Part shown: piece after piece, positions 5,451 through 12,654 of the stretch | Numbering within the stretch: position 1 is the first letter of the stretch | Layout: each line of letters opens with the position of its first letter | Source of the DNA: JAHJFW01 sp038065635 | GTDB lineage: Bacteria; Patescibacteriota; Patescibacteriia; 2-12-FULL-60-25 | Direction of reading: 5' to 3' | Length of the DNA stretch: 16,243 nt | Assembly (NCBI GenBank): GCA_038065635.1 | Contig: JBBTQP010000019.1 | Location: forward strand, 1-16,243 | Notes under the pieces: generated by a model | The model's input: the letters and a program-made list of their open reading frames with translations, nothing else | What the model was told of the DNA's origin: nothing | Database searches by the model: none | Made by a program: the position numbers and the translations under genes

Positions 5451-6815
5451 ATGGCCTCCCCAATTTCCCAAGCGATGCGTCAGATATGCGATGAGAAAAA
5501 CATCTCGTACGAGTCGGTTCTTGAAGCTGTCGAATCTTCGTTGGCCGCGGCTTTTCGAAAAGATTTCGGCGGAAAAAATCAAAATATCAAGGTTGAATTC
5601 GATCCGGAGCAGTACGACGGAGCAACGGCGGGCGTCCGTACTTTCGACGTGAAAGAAGTCGTGGAAAATATGGAACTGCCGGATGATTATTTTGAGCGCT
5701 TTGAGGCGGCTCATGGCGCAAAGCGTTTGGGTTTCGGGCCGAGACCATTTTCGGGAGCTCCGATGGAGGAGGCGCCGAAAGAGGAAGGTGAGGAGGAATT
5801 TTTGTTCAATCCGAAAACAATGATCATGTTGTCCGATGCGCGAGATTTGAAACCGGACGCCGCGGTTGGAGAAGAGATCCGAGTTGAAATGGCGATTCCT
5901 GCCGCGTTTGGCCGCATGGCCGCGCAGACCGCAAAACAGGTGATCATGCAGAAGTTGCGCGAGGCGGAACGCGACGTCATCTACCAGGATTTCAAAGGAC
6001 GCGAAGGCGAGCTTATGAACGTGACGGTTCAGCGCAGAGAAGGTCGCGTCGTACTAATCGACCTTGGTCGCGCAACTGGTGTTCTTCTTCCTGAAGATCA
6101 GATTGAAACCGAACGTTATTTTCCAGGTACGCGGCTCAAGGCGTTGCTCCGCGAAGTGTCCATGACCACAAAAGGTCCGGAGATAAGATTGTCACGTTCG
6201 AGCAATGGCGTGGTGGCGGCATTGTTCGCGCAGGAGATTCCGGAGATTTTGAACGGCGTGGTTGAGATTAAAAACATTTCTCGCGAACCCGGTTCACGCA
6301 CGAAAGTCGCTGTTACGACGAACGACGATGCTATCGATCCGATCGGTTCGTGCATCGGACAACGCGGCACTCGCATACAAACAATAATCCGCGAATTGAA
6401 CGGGGAAAAAATCGACGTGGTATTATGGTCTGACGACGTGTCCGAATATATCAAGAATTCGCTAAGTCCGGCGAAGATCCAAAGCGTCGAGTTACGACAA
6501 AGCGATCATCTCGCAATGGTGAAAGTCCATCCGGATCAATTATCGCTCGCCATCGGAAAAGGCGGGCAGAACGTTCGACTCGCCGCGAAGTTGACCGGTT
6601 GGAAAATCACGATCGCGGAAGAAGGCGGGATTGTCGTAGCCGATTCGGACGTAGGGGAGTTTGAAAAAGAGAAAAAGGAAACAGAAAGCGAGGAGGTTGC
6701 GGTGACGGCGGAAGCATCAGGAGATAAACCGGAAACCGTTGCCGAAGCGGATGCGAAAGACACGACCGCTGTTGCAAACGGTGAACCGTTAGAAGGTCCG
6801 AAGACTGACGAATAA
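5451..6815 (+). CDS. nusA: Transcription termination/antitermination factor NusA
   Basis: This 454-residue protein binds RNA polymerase and nascent RNA and modulates pausing, termination and antitermination. The RNAP-binding N-terminal domain starts as expected (CDEKNISYESVLEAVESSLAAA), supporting the ATG at 5451 although no SD precedes it. An acidic, Gly/Pro-rich insertion occupies about residues 82-118 inside that domain. An S1 domain follows (about 183-250), then KH1 with DPIGSCIGQRG (296-306) and KH2 with LAIGKGGQNVRLA (366-378). The tail from about 400 is Glu/Ala/Thr-rich, acidic and probably disordered, instead of the helical repeats of E. coli NusA. Nine bases separate its stop from yidC, so the two are likely co-transcribed from the promoter at 5258. 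Confidence 0.96.
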   Translation: MASPISQAMRQICDEKNISYESVLEAVESSLAAAFRKDFGGKNQNIKVEFDPEQYDGATAGVRTFDVKEVVENMELPDDYFERFEAAHGAKRLGFGPRPFSGAPMEEAPKEEGEEEFLFNPKTMIMLSDARDLKPDAAVGEEIRVEMAIPAAFGRMAAQTAKQVIMQKLREAERDVIYQDFKGREGELMNVTVQRREGRVVLIDLGRATGVLLPEDQIETERYFPGTRLKALLREVSMTTKGPEIRLSRSSNGVVAALFAQEIPEILNGVVEIKNISREPGSRTKVAVTTNDDAIDPIGSCIGQRGTRIQTIIRELNGEKIDVVLWSDDVSEYIKNSLSPAKIQSVELRQSDHLAMVKVHPDQLSLAIGKGGQNVRLAAKLTGWKITIAEEGGIVVADSDVGEFEKEKKETESEEVAVTAEASGDKPETVAEADAKDTTAVANGEPLEGPKTDE

Positions 6816-6824
6816 AAACAAACT

Positions 6825-7604
6825 ATGTCATCGTTTTTCACAACCATACTCATACAACCGATTCTCAACCTTCTCGTTTGGCTTTACAACGTCATTCCTG
6901 GAAATGATCTCGGTATAGCGATAATTATTTTGACCGTCATAGTCAAAGCGATTTTGTATCCGTTTACAAAAGCGCAGATCAAACAACAGCGCGCGCTTCA
7001 GGATTTACAGCCGAAAATCGAAGAGGTTCGGAAACGCTTGAAAGACGATAAAGAGGCGCAGGCAAAAGAGCTCATGGAGCTTTATAAAAAGGAAAAAGTG
7101 AATCCCGCTTCTTCTTGTTTGCCGCTTTTAATCCAGCTTCCGATTTTTATCGGATTGTATCGTGCATTGGCTGACGGTCTGAGTTCAAAGGGTTTTAATT
7201 TGCTATATCCGTTCGTAGCCAATCCAGGAACCATACAAACCATGATGTTCGGCGTCATAGATCTTTCCAAGCCGAACTATATGTTAGCTGTTTTGTCCGG
7301 CGGAGTTCAGTTTTGGCAGTCGTGGCAAATACTTCGTAAGCCGAGTCCGGCAACTCCTCCGCCGACTGAAGTCAGCGCGGACCCGGGCGCAAAAGATGAA
7401 GGCATGGCTGCAAGCATGAACAAGCAAATGATGTACGTCATGCCGCTAGTAACCGTGTTTATCGGAATCTCGCTCCCCGGCGGACTTACGCTTTACTGGC
7501 TAGTTATGAGCTTGCTTACAGTTGCGCAACAATCGTTGTTTTTGAGAAAACCGCAATCAACGAAAACTGAAATCATAACCCCCTCTAACTCCCCCTTATC
7601 TTAA
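6825..7604 (+). CDS. yidC: YidC/Oxa1 family membrane protein insertase
   Basis: This 259-residue insertase places membrane proteins in the cytoplasmic membrane, alone or with SecYEG. It is the short Gram-positive type without the large periplasmic domain. The core matches the family: a first helix, then VKAILYPFTKAQ, a coiled cytoplasmic hairpin (about 55-90), VNPASSCLPLLIQLPIFIGLY (93-112), and later helices around 155-170, 203-218 and 222-240. The conserved arginine of the hydrophilic groove (R366 in E. coli) is K41 here, keeping the charge. A Pro-rich loop (172-182) precedes the fourth helix. The last residues (ITPSNSPLS) and the stop come from a palindromic repeat at 7577-7658, so the original C-terminus was probably replaced. 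No SD; the start is T-ATG. Confidence 0.95.
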   Translation: MSSFFTTILIQPILNLLVWLYNVIPGNDLGIAIIILTVIVKAILYPFTKAQIKQQRALQDLQPKIEEVRKRLKDDKEAQAKELMELYKKEKVNPASSCLPLLIQLPIFIGLYRALADGLSSKGFNLLYPFVANPGTIQTMMFGVIDLSKPNYMLAVLSGGVQFWQSWQILRKPSPATPPPTEVSADPGAKDEGMAASMNKQMMYVMPLVTVFIGISLPGGLTLYWLVMSLLTVAQQSLFLRKPQSTKTEIITPSNSPLS

Positions 7605-7658
7605 GTGGGAGGATATAAATGTCCTCCTCTTAGAGTAAGAGGAGGTTGGAGGAGTTAC
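7577..7658. repeat. REP-like palindromic element at the yidC 3' end
   Basis: The core CCTCCTCTTA-gag-TAAGAGGAGG (7623-7645) is a perfect 10-bp stem with a 3-base loop. The flanks AACCCCCTCTAACTCCCCC and GGTTGGAGGAGTTACTCC are roughly complementary, so the whole element folds back. It supplies the last codons and stop of yidC. A related CCTCC-type palindrome lies inside the next gene at 9464-9482. Confidence 0.75.
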
Positions 7659-7677
7659 TCCCCGCATTTGTTTCTTT

Positions 7678-10092
7678 ATGAACGAAGAAATCCGCGCGAT
7701 GTTGTTGCGAACCCTTGCCTTTCACGCAACATGGGGTCATGCGCCTACGCGTGCGGAGCTTATCGCGACCGCGGAAGGGTCCGGTGGCGTCTCTCATGCG
7801 GACGTTGTTCGTGCTTTGTATGAATTGATCGCTTGCGGAGAGGTTCGAGAGTCACTCGGTATGCTCGCGTTTCCAGATCGGCAGGATGTGATAGATGAGA
7901 TTCGCGCTTGCGAGGCATGGCGAGAACGGAAAATTCGCGTGGCTCGCGGTGTTGCGTCTCGTTTGGCGAGAATTTCCGGCGTAAGATTCGTTGCGTTATG
8001 CAACACCACGGCGCTAGGGTCTGCGAATGATAAAAGCGACGTCGATTTTTTCGTTGTGTGTCGCAAAGGCACTTTGTTTACAACGCGAGGGTTGGCGGCT
8101 TTGCCGTATAAGTTGTCACGACGTAGGCCTGGCGAAGGGGAGAGGGACGCGGTATGCCTTTCCTATTTCGTGACAGACGACGGACTCGATCTTTCGTCGC
8201 ACATGTTAACGCCAGACGATCCGTATTTTCGATATTGGTTTCTTTCTCTGTTACCGTTATACGACGATGGAGTATCGGAGGAACTTTGGTTGGCGAATAG
8301 CGCAATAACATCCAGTCATCCTTTTGCCCAAAAGTGGATAGCGCCGCCGGATTTGGAAATTAAAAACGGCCATCGCATATCTCCAGCTGTTCTCCGTCTC
8401 ATCGAGCCGGTAGCGAAATATCTTCAGATGCGAACGTTTCCGTCTTCCATACGATCGCTCATGAACCGCGATACGAGAGTCATGGTTACGGATAAAGCGT
8501 TAAAGTTTCACGTTGAAGACGGTAGGGAGGAGATTCGCGCGAAATATGAAGCGATTTGTAAAGACAAAAGAATTTTTTTAGTCCCTTGTCATTCCCGTGA
8601 AGACGGGAATCCAGAATTAAGAGGAGAGACTAACCCCACATCCTGGATCCCCGCATCCGCGAGAATGACAAATGCACTCACTAGGACACTTTTTTCGATC
8701 TTTTGGCGTCTCGCCATTCTCTCTCTTCCTTGGCAAACGCGTTGGTTTGCCGACGCGTCTCTTGCCGGATGGCCTTGGGAACAGGGACGTCTTTCGTTTT
8801 ATGTTTCGTGGATTATTATTGTAGCGGCAACGATTTTTGGATTCCGCTCAATCCCATTCGATCCCTCTCCAAAACCCGTTTCACAAAATCCATCTCAGCC
8901 AGCGCCAACAAAAATGGTTCGGACGGTCCACTTTCGTTGGTTTTTATTTTTGGTGTTTTTTGCTGGAAGTGTGTTTTTTTCCGGTGGCGCGCGAGACGTG
9001 TTCCGCGCGATTGGTCAGTGGTGGTCACAGGTTTTTTTGCTTGGACTGTTTGTCGTAGCATTGCGACGAGCGGCCGTCTCTCAAAGAAAAATTGCAGCTT
9101 GGTTTGTGATCTCGCTTCTTCCGCATATCGCGCTCGGAGTTTGGCAATACGCCACGCAAAAAGTTTTCGGATCTTCGTTGCTCGGAATTGCGGCGCAAGA
9201 TCCGATCAACCTCGGAGTTTCGGTCGTCGAGCACGGCGTCTACCGGCTTCTTCGCATCTACGGTGGATTCCCTCACCCGAATATTTTTGGCGGATGGTTG
9301 GCGGTTGGATTGATTTTAGCGATTTGGCTCGCGTCCACGTCCGAGACAAAATATCGGGCACTATCGTGGTCTATCGTCTCCGCGTTTTGTTCCATGGCGC
9401 TGATACTAACTTACGCGCGCGGCGCATGGATCGCGGCTATCGTGGGGATTGTTTTATTAATCTCCCTCCTTACGAAGGAGGGGTTAGGGGAGGTTAGGGG
9501 GAGGAACGGTCAGTTCCTTTTCGTCGCGCTTCTTTGTTCCTTCGTCGCGTCAGTAATCGTGGCTATTCCAAACGCTGACCATATCAGGTCGCGCTTAGTC
9601 GCATCCGACCGGCTTGAACAGAAATCACTCGTCACGCGAGCCGGAAGTTTGCGTGAAGGATGGGAAATGTTTTTGCGGCAGCCGTTTTTCGGAACCGGTC
9701 CGAACGCGGAACTTTTTCTTCTATCAACTCGATTGCCAAAGGGGACTACGGTTGAGCCGCTAGAACCGCCGCACAATGTTTTTCTTTTGACACTGGTGAA
9801 TTTCGGGATCGTGGGAATGATTTTGCTGTTCATGATTTTGCTTCCATATCTTTTGAAACAACTAGCTGGGCGATCGCAAGGATCCGCCCCTACGGACTGT
9901 TCGCATGGCGAACACATCGGTCCGCCCCTACGTGGGGAGGGCGGGACAAGCCCGCCCCTACAGACTACGCGCTACGCGCTACTTGCTTGCCTTGTGATTC
10001 TCGCTATTTTCGACCATTATCTTCTTTCTACTTGGTCGGGTCAGGCGCTTGTTGCTGTCGTATTTACATATCTGGCACCTCTTGACGCGTAA
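7678..10092 (+). CDS. Nucleotidyltransferase fused to O-antigen ligase/polymerase-type membrane protein
   Basis: The 804-residue frame joins two proteins. Residues 1-65 look like a winged helix. Residues about 90-300 are a Pol-beta-type nucleotidyltransferase with G114-S115 and the metal-binding D121/D123 of SDVDFF, then CLSYFVTDDGLDLS; related proteins are usually about 300 residues and separate. From about 332 a polytopic Wzy_C/WaaL-type domain begins in its usual way (LPWQTRWF) and carries FPHPNIFGGWLAV, TYARGAWIA, FFGTGPNAE and PPHNVFLLTLVNFGIVG. This family joins or polymerises lipid-linked glycans at the outer face of the membrane. The junction (303-331) is encoded by a REP-like palindrome; two more palindromes sit in frame at about 596-608 and 733-766. 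The fusion may be insertion-made. No SD; the start is T-ATG. Confidence 0.85.
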   Translation: MNEEIRAMLLRTLAFHATWGHAPTRAELIATAEGSGGVSHADVVRALYELIACGEVRESLGMLAFPDRQDVIDEIRACEAWRERKIRVARGVASRLARISGVRFVALCNTTALGSANDKSDVDFFVVCRKGTLFTTRGLAALPYKLSRRRPGEGERDAVCLSYFVTDDGLDLSSHMLTPDDPYFRYWFLSLLPLYDDGVSEELWLANSAITSSHPFAQKWIAPPDLEIKNGHRISPAVLRLIEPVAKYLQMRTFPSSIRSLMNRDTRVMVTDKALKFHVEDGREEIRAKYEAICKDKRIFLVPCHSREDGNPELRGETNPTSWIPASARMTNALTRTLFSIFWRLAILSLPWQTRWFADASLAGWPWEQGRLSFYVSWIIIVAATIFGFRSIPFDPSPKPVSQNPSQPAPTKMVRTVHFRWFLFLVFFAGSVFFSGGARDVFRAIGQWWSQVFLLGLFVVALRRAAVSQRKIAAWFVISLLPHIALGVWQYATQKVFGSSLLGIAAQDPINLGVSVVEHGVYRLLRIYGGFPHPNIFGGWLAVGLILAIWLASTSETKYRALSWSIVSAFCSMALILTYARGAWIAAIVGIVLLISLLTKEGLGEVRGRNGQFLFVALLCSFVASVIVAIPNADHIRSRLVASDRLEQKSLVTRAGSLREGWEMFLRQPFFGTGPNAELFLLSTRLPKGTTVEPLEPPHNVFLLTLVNFGIVGMILLFMILLPYLLKQLAGRSQGSAPTDCSHGEHIGPPLRGEGGTSPPLQTTRYALLACLVILAIFDHYLLSTWSGQALVAVVFTYLAPLDA
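8586..8671. repeat. REP-like nested palindrome inside the fusion gene
   Basis: The 86-base element is bounded by perfect 9-base inverted ends, TTGTCATTC (8586-8594) and GAATGACAA (8663-8671). It contains ATTCCCGT-gaag-ACGGGAAT (8591-8610) and ATCCAG/CTGGAT (8609-8614, 8643-8648). It is the ATTCCCG..CGGGAAT type of REP common between bacterial genes. It is translated as CHSREDGNP...SWIPASARMTN, joining the nucleotidyltransferase to the ligase. Confidence 0.85.
9464..9500. repeat. CCTCC-type palindrome inside the ligase domain
   Basis: CCCTCCTT-acg-AAGGAGGG (9464-9482) is a perfect 8-bp hairpin followed by a GGTTAGGGGAGGTTAGG tail. It resembles the element at the yidC 3' end. It is read in frame as LTKEGLGEVRG between two predicted transmembrane helices. 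Confidence 0.7.
9884..9962. repeat. CCGCCCCTAC repeats with two hairpins inside the ligase domain
   Basis: Three copies of CCGCCCCTAC start at 9884, 9922 and 9952. Between them are TGTTCGC-atg-GCGAACA (9898-9914) and GGGCGGG-acaag-CCCGCCC (9939-9957). The stretch is read in frame as a Gly/Pro-rich loop (GSAPTDCSHGEHIGPPLRGE and on) between late transmembrane helices, where the family normally has a short loop. Confidence 0.75.
9965..9985. repeat. Heptamer tandem repeat in the ligase gene
   Basis: Two CTACGCG heptamers (9965-9978) and a degenerate CTACTTG (9979-9985) directly follow the CCGCCCCTAC repeats. The unit resembles the CTACTC heptamers at 10512-10541 and 15111-15138. Confidence 0.55.
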
Positions 10093-10125
10093 CGATTTCT
10101 TTGGCAATGTTGCAACGCATCAGCG

Positions 10126-10152
10126 TTAGCAGTCTTTAATTAACATTGCTAA
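10126..10152. promoter_or_regulatory. CIRCE-like HrcA operator upstream of groESL
   Basis: TTAGCAGTC (10126-10134), a 9-base spacer and CATTGCTAA (10144-10152) have the exact 9-9-9 layout of CIRCE (TTAGCACTC-N9-GAGTGCTAA). The left arm matches at eight of nine positions, the right at seven of nine. The spacer contains TTTAAT (10135-10140), a good -10, with a possible -35 TTGCAA at 10110-10115 and a long 19-base spacing. HrcA would repress groESL here and release it on heat shock. Confidence 0.65.
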
Positions 10153-10183
10153 TTCGCTGTTTTAATCATTAAACGAATCGTTT

Positions 10184-10474
10184 ATGACGCTACGTCCATT
10201 GGGCGATAGGGTTATCGTGAAACCTGCCGCCAAAGAAGAAATGACAAAGGCCGGAATTATTCTCCCAGATACAGTAGACAAGGAGCGTCCGGAGCAAGGC
10301 GAGATAATCGCAGTAGGTCCGGGTCGACTTCTTGATAGCGGCAACCGCGCGACAATGTCTGTCAAAGTCGGTGACAAGATTGTATTTAAGAAATATTCGC
10401 CTGATGAAGTGAAGATCGGTAACGAGGAATATCTCGTAATCTCCGAATCCGACGTCATGGCGGTTATCGACTAA
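10184..10474 (+). CDS. groES: Co-chaperonin GroES
   Basis: This 96-residue protein forms the heptameric lid that caps GroEL and closes the folding chamber. The sequence is typical: LRPLGDRVIVKPAAKEE at the N-terminus, the mobile loop that contacts GroEL (TKAGIILPDTVDKERPEQG, about 21-39), then IIAVGPGRL, VKVGDKIVFKKY and a final EEYLVISESDVMAVID. Length is standard. The start has no SD and is T-ATG. A CIRCE-like operator lies 32 bases upstream. groEL begins 77 bases after the stop; the space between holds a hairpin-forming heptamer/octamer repeat and no visible promoter, so the two genes form one heat-shock operon. Confidence 0.97.
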   Translation: MTLRPLGDRVIVKPAAKEEMTKAGIILPDTVDKERPEQGEIIAVGPGRLLDSGNRATMSVKVGDKIVFKKYSPDEVKIGNEEYLVISESDVMAVID

Positions 10475-10490
10475 ATCAGAGAAGTAGGGA

Positions 10491-10541
10491 AGTAGAGGAG
10501 TAGAGAAATAGCTACTCCACTACTCACTACTCCACTACTCA
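10491..10541. repeat. Inverted CTACTC tandem repeat between groES and groEL
   Basis: AGTAGAGGAGTAG (10491-10503) pairs with CTACTCCACTACT (10512-10524) with one mismatch and an 8-base loop. The right side continues as CTACTCCA, CTACTCA, CTACTCCA, CTACTCA (10512-10541). The array occupies most of the intergenic region. groEL then starts ten bases later with no SD, so the hairpin may affect the balance of GroES and GroEL. Confidence 0.8.
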
Positions 10542-10551
10542 CTATTACACT

Positions 10552-12180
10552 ATGGCCAAGCAAATCATCTTTAACGAAGAAGCGCGACATGCGCTGAAGC
10601 GCGGCGTGGATCAGCTTGCGAACGCGGTTCGCGTTACGCTCGGTCCGAAGGGCCGCAACGTCGTGATCGATAAAGGATACGGCGCACCGACTATCACGAA
10701 AGACGGCGTTACGGTCGCGAAAGAAATCGATTTGGAAAATAAGTTCGAGAATATCGGCGCAGATCTCGTGAAGGAGGTTGCGTCGAAAACCAACGACGTC
10801 GCCGGAGACGGAACCACGACCGCGACGGTTTTGGCGCAAGCCATGATCGCGGAAGGAATCAAGAACATTACGGCTGGCGCAAATCCTCTCGCGGTTAAGC
10901 GCGGAATGGAGAAGGGTCTTGAAGCGCTCGTTAAGGAGCTCAAGGAAAAAATTTCCAAGCCGGTTACAGAAAACGAGATCGAACAGGTAGCGTCCATTTC
11001 CGCAAACGACGCTGAAATCGGAAAGACCATCGCCAGCGCAATGAAACAGATGGGTAAGGACGGCGTTATTACTGTTGAAGAATCGCAAACGTTCGGCGTT
11101 GAGACGGATGTAGTTCAAGGTATGCGAATCGATAAGGGATATTCTTCGCCATACATGGTGACGAATTCCGAGCGCATGGAAGCCGAATTTACGGACGCGT
11201 ACATCCTAGTAACTGACAAGAAAATTTCATCCATACAGGACATTCTTCCGATGTTGGAAAAAGTCGTTCAGAGTGGAAAGAAAGAAATCGTGATCGTTGC
11301 CGACGATCTTGAAGGCGAGGCACTTACGACTCTCGTCGTTAACAAATTGCGCGGTACGTTCAACGCGTTGGCAGTGAAAGCCCCGGGATTCGGCGATCGC
11401 CGCAAGGAGATGTTGCAGGATATCGCGGTTGTGACAGGCGCGACGCTCATCAGCGACGACGTTGGGCGCAAGCTCGATTCAGTGGAGCTGACCGATCTCG
11501 GTTCCGCGCATAAAGTCGTAGCTACGAAAGATCACACCACGTTCGTTAGCGGAGTTGGAGACAAGGCCGTGATCGAAGCGCGCGTTTTGCAGATTCGCAA
11601 ACAGCTTGAAACCACGGATTCGGAATTTGACCGCGAGAAACTTCAGGAACGTCTCGCGAAACTCGCGGGTGGAGTTGGAGTCATCAAAGTTGGCGCCGCG
11701 ACCGAGGTTGAAATGAAGGAAAAGAAACATCGCATCGAGGACGCGGTCGCCGCGACCAAAGCCGCGGTGGAAGAGGGAATCGTGCCGGGAGGCGGCGTTG
11801 CATTGCTTCGCGCCATGGCTTGCTTGGACGCGTTGAGCGTCGATGGAGAAGAATTGGTTGGAATAAAGATTTTGAAGAAAGCGCTTGAAGAGCCGATTCG
11901 CGCAATCGCTGAGAACGCGGGCAAGGACGGTTCAGTAGTCGTCGAAGAAGTGAAAAAGATGAAGGGCGGAGAAGGATATAACGCGCTTCTGAACAAGTAT
12001 GAGGATTTGGTCGCCGCGGGAATCGTTGACCCCACAAAGGTCACGCGCTCCGCTTTGCAGAACGCGGTTTCGATCGCGGCAATGTTCCTCACCACGGAGT
12101 GCGTCATCACTGATCTTCCAAAGAAAGAAGAATCTGCCGGCGATCACGGCCACGGCGGAGGAATGGGAATGGGGTATTAA
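10552..12180 (+). CDS. groEL: Chaperonin GroEL (Hsp60)
   Basis: This 542-residue subunit of the double-ring ATP-dependent folding chamber works with GroES in the cytoplasm. Family marks are clear throughout: VRVTLGPKGRNVVIDK (26-41), GAPTITKDGVTVAKEI, the ATP-site NDVAGDGTTTATV (81-93), the apical domain with VKAPGFGDRRKEML, and EEGIVPGGGVALLRA in the equatorial domain. The flexible C-terminal tail ends HGHGGGMGMGY, a short His/Gly/Met version of the usual GGM repeats. Length is normal and the frame intact. It is the second gene of the groESL operon. The start lacks an SD, which is notable for a normally abundant protein. A 15-bp hairpin follows the stop by about 20 bases. Confidence 0.98.
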   Translation: MAKQIIFNEEARHALKRGVDQLANAVRVTLGPKGRNVVIDKGYGAPTITKDGVTVAKEIDLENKFENIGADLVKEVASKTNDVAGDGTTTATVLAQAMIAEGIKNITAGANPLAVKRGMEKGLEALVKELKEKISKPVTENEIEQVASISANDAEIGKTIASAMKQMGKDGVITVEESQTFGVETDVVQGMRIDKGYSSPYMVTNSERMEAEFTDAYILVTDKKISSIQDILPMLEKVVQSGKKEIVIVADDLEGEALTTLVVNKLRGTFNALAVKAPGFGDRRKEMLQDIAVVTGATLISDDVGRKLDSVELTDLGSAHKVVATKDHTTFVSGVGDKAVIEARVLQIRKQLETTDSEFDREKLQERLAKLAGGVGVIKVGAATEVEMKEKKHRIEDAVAATKAAVEEGIVPGGGVALLRAMACLDALSVDGEELVGIKILKKALEEPIRAIAENAGKDGSVVVEEVKKMKGGEGYNALLNKYEDLVAAGIVDPTKVTRSALQNAVSIAAMFLTTECVITDLPKKEESAGDHGHGGGMGMGY

Positions 12181-12199
12181 AAAGTTGTTGAATTCTATT

Positions 12200-12235
12200 A
12201 ATCAAATGCACCCGATGTTGCGGGTGCATTTGATT
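12200..12235 (+). terminator. Strong hairpin, probable groESL terminator
   Basis: AATCAAATGCACCCG (12200-12214) and CGGGTGCATTTGATT (12221-12235) form a perfect 15-bp stem with a 6-base loop, 20 bases after the groEL stop. The tract that follows (TGTTGG) is poor in T, so termination may be partial and some read-through into the next genes is possible. Confidence 0.6.
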
Positions 12236-12249
12236 TGTTGGTATGCTGA

Positions 12250-12639
12250 ATGCATATGCCAGAAACATTTCCAAAAACAGAACAAGGACCAACCCCTTCA
12301 TCAATCGGTATGGCTGATACGACAATCCAGGAATCCGTGCTGCGACGGATTGATACTGAACCGGCTCCAACGAGCGCAGAAGAAATCGGGCTGGCTCGCA
12401 CACAACGCGAACCCATACCGGAAACTGAAAAGTCGCCAGGTGTATCGATCGATGAATCACAAGAAGAAATCTATTCCAGTCCGCTATTGGTTCCTGTGGA
12501 ATCAGGCGTTAGAAGCAAGCAAGCGGAAGAAGTGTTTTCTATGCGTGTCAAAGGAGGCGAACCAACCCCAGGCGATTTGAGTAAGCCGCCGTTTACTCGA
12601 TCTATTGATGAGATATCCGAAGAAGAAAAGGCGGCTTGA
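12250..12639 (+). CDS. Hypothetical acidic, disordered protein between groEL and prfB
   Basis: This 129-residue frame (127 if the ATG at 12256 is used) lies in the clear space between the groEL terminator and prfB. It is rich in Glu, Pro, Ser and Thr with no hydrophobic core, no membrane segment and no motif I recognise, so it is probably unstructured. It ends with TGA 15 bases before the prfB start, and the two are likely co-transcribed. No SD precedes either start. A weak TATGCT (12242-12247) nearby could give a very short leader. The frame is open over its full length with codon choice like its neighbours, which supports a real gene, but conservation cannot be judged here. Confidence 0.55.
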   Translation: MHMPETFPKTEQGPTPSSIGMADTTIQESVLRRIDTEPAPTSAEEIGLARTQREPIPETEKSPGVSIDESQEEIYSSPLLVPVESGVRSKQAEEVFSMRVKGGEPTPGDLSKPPFTRSIDEISEEEKAA

Positions 12640-12654
12640 GAGAGTGCGATTAGT

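Noticed and set aside
10471..11118. Minus-strand 215-residue frame opposite groEL
   Set aside because: It is a shadow of the strongly biased groEL codons; several such frames occur opposite the same gene.
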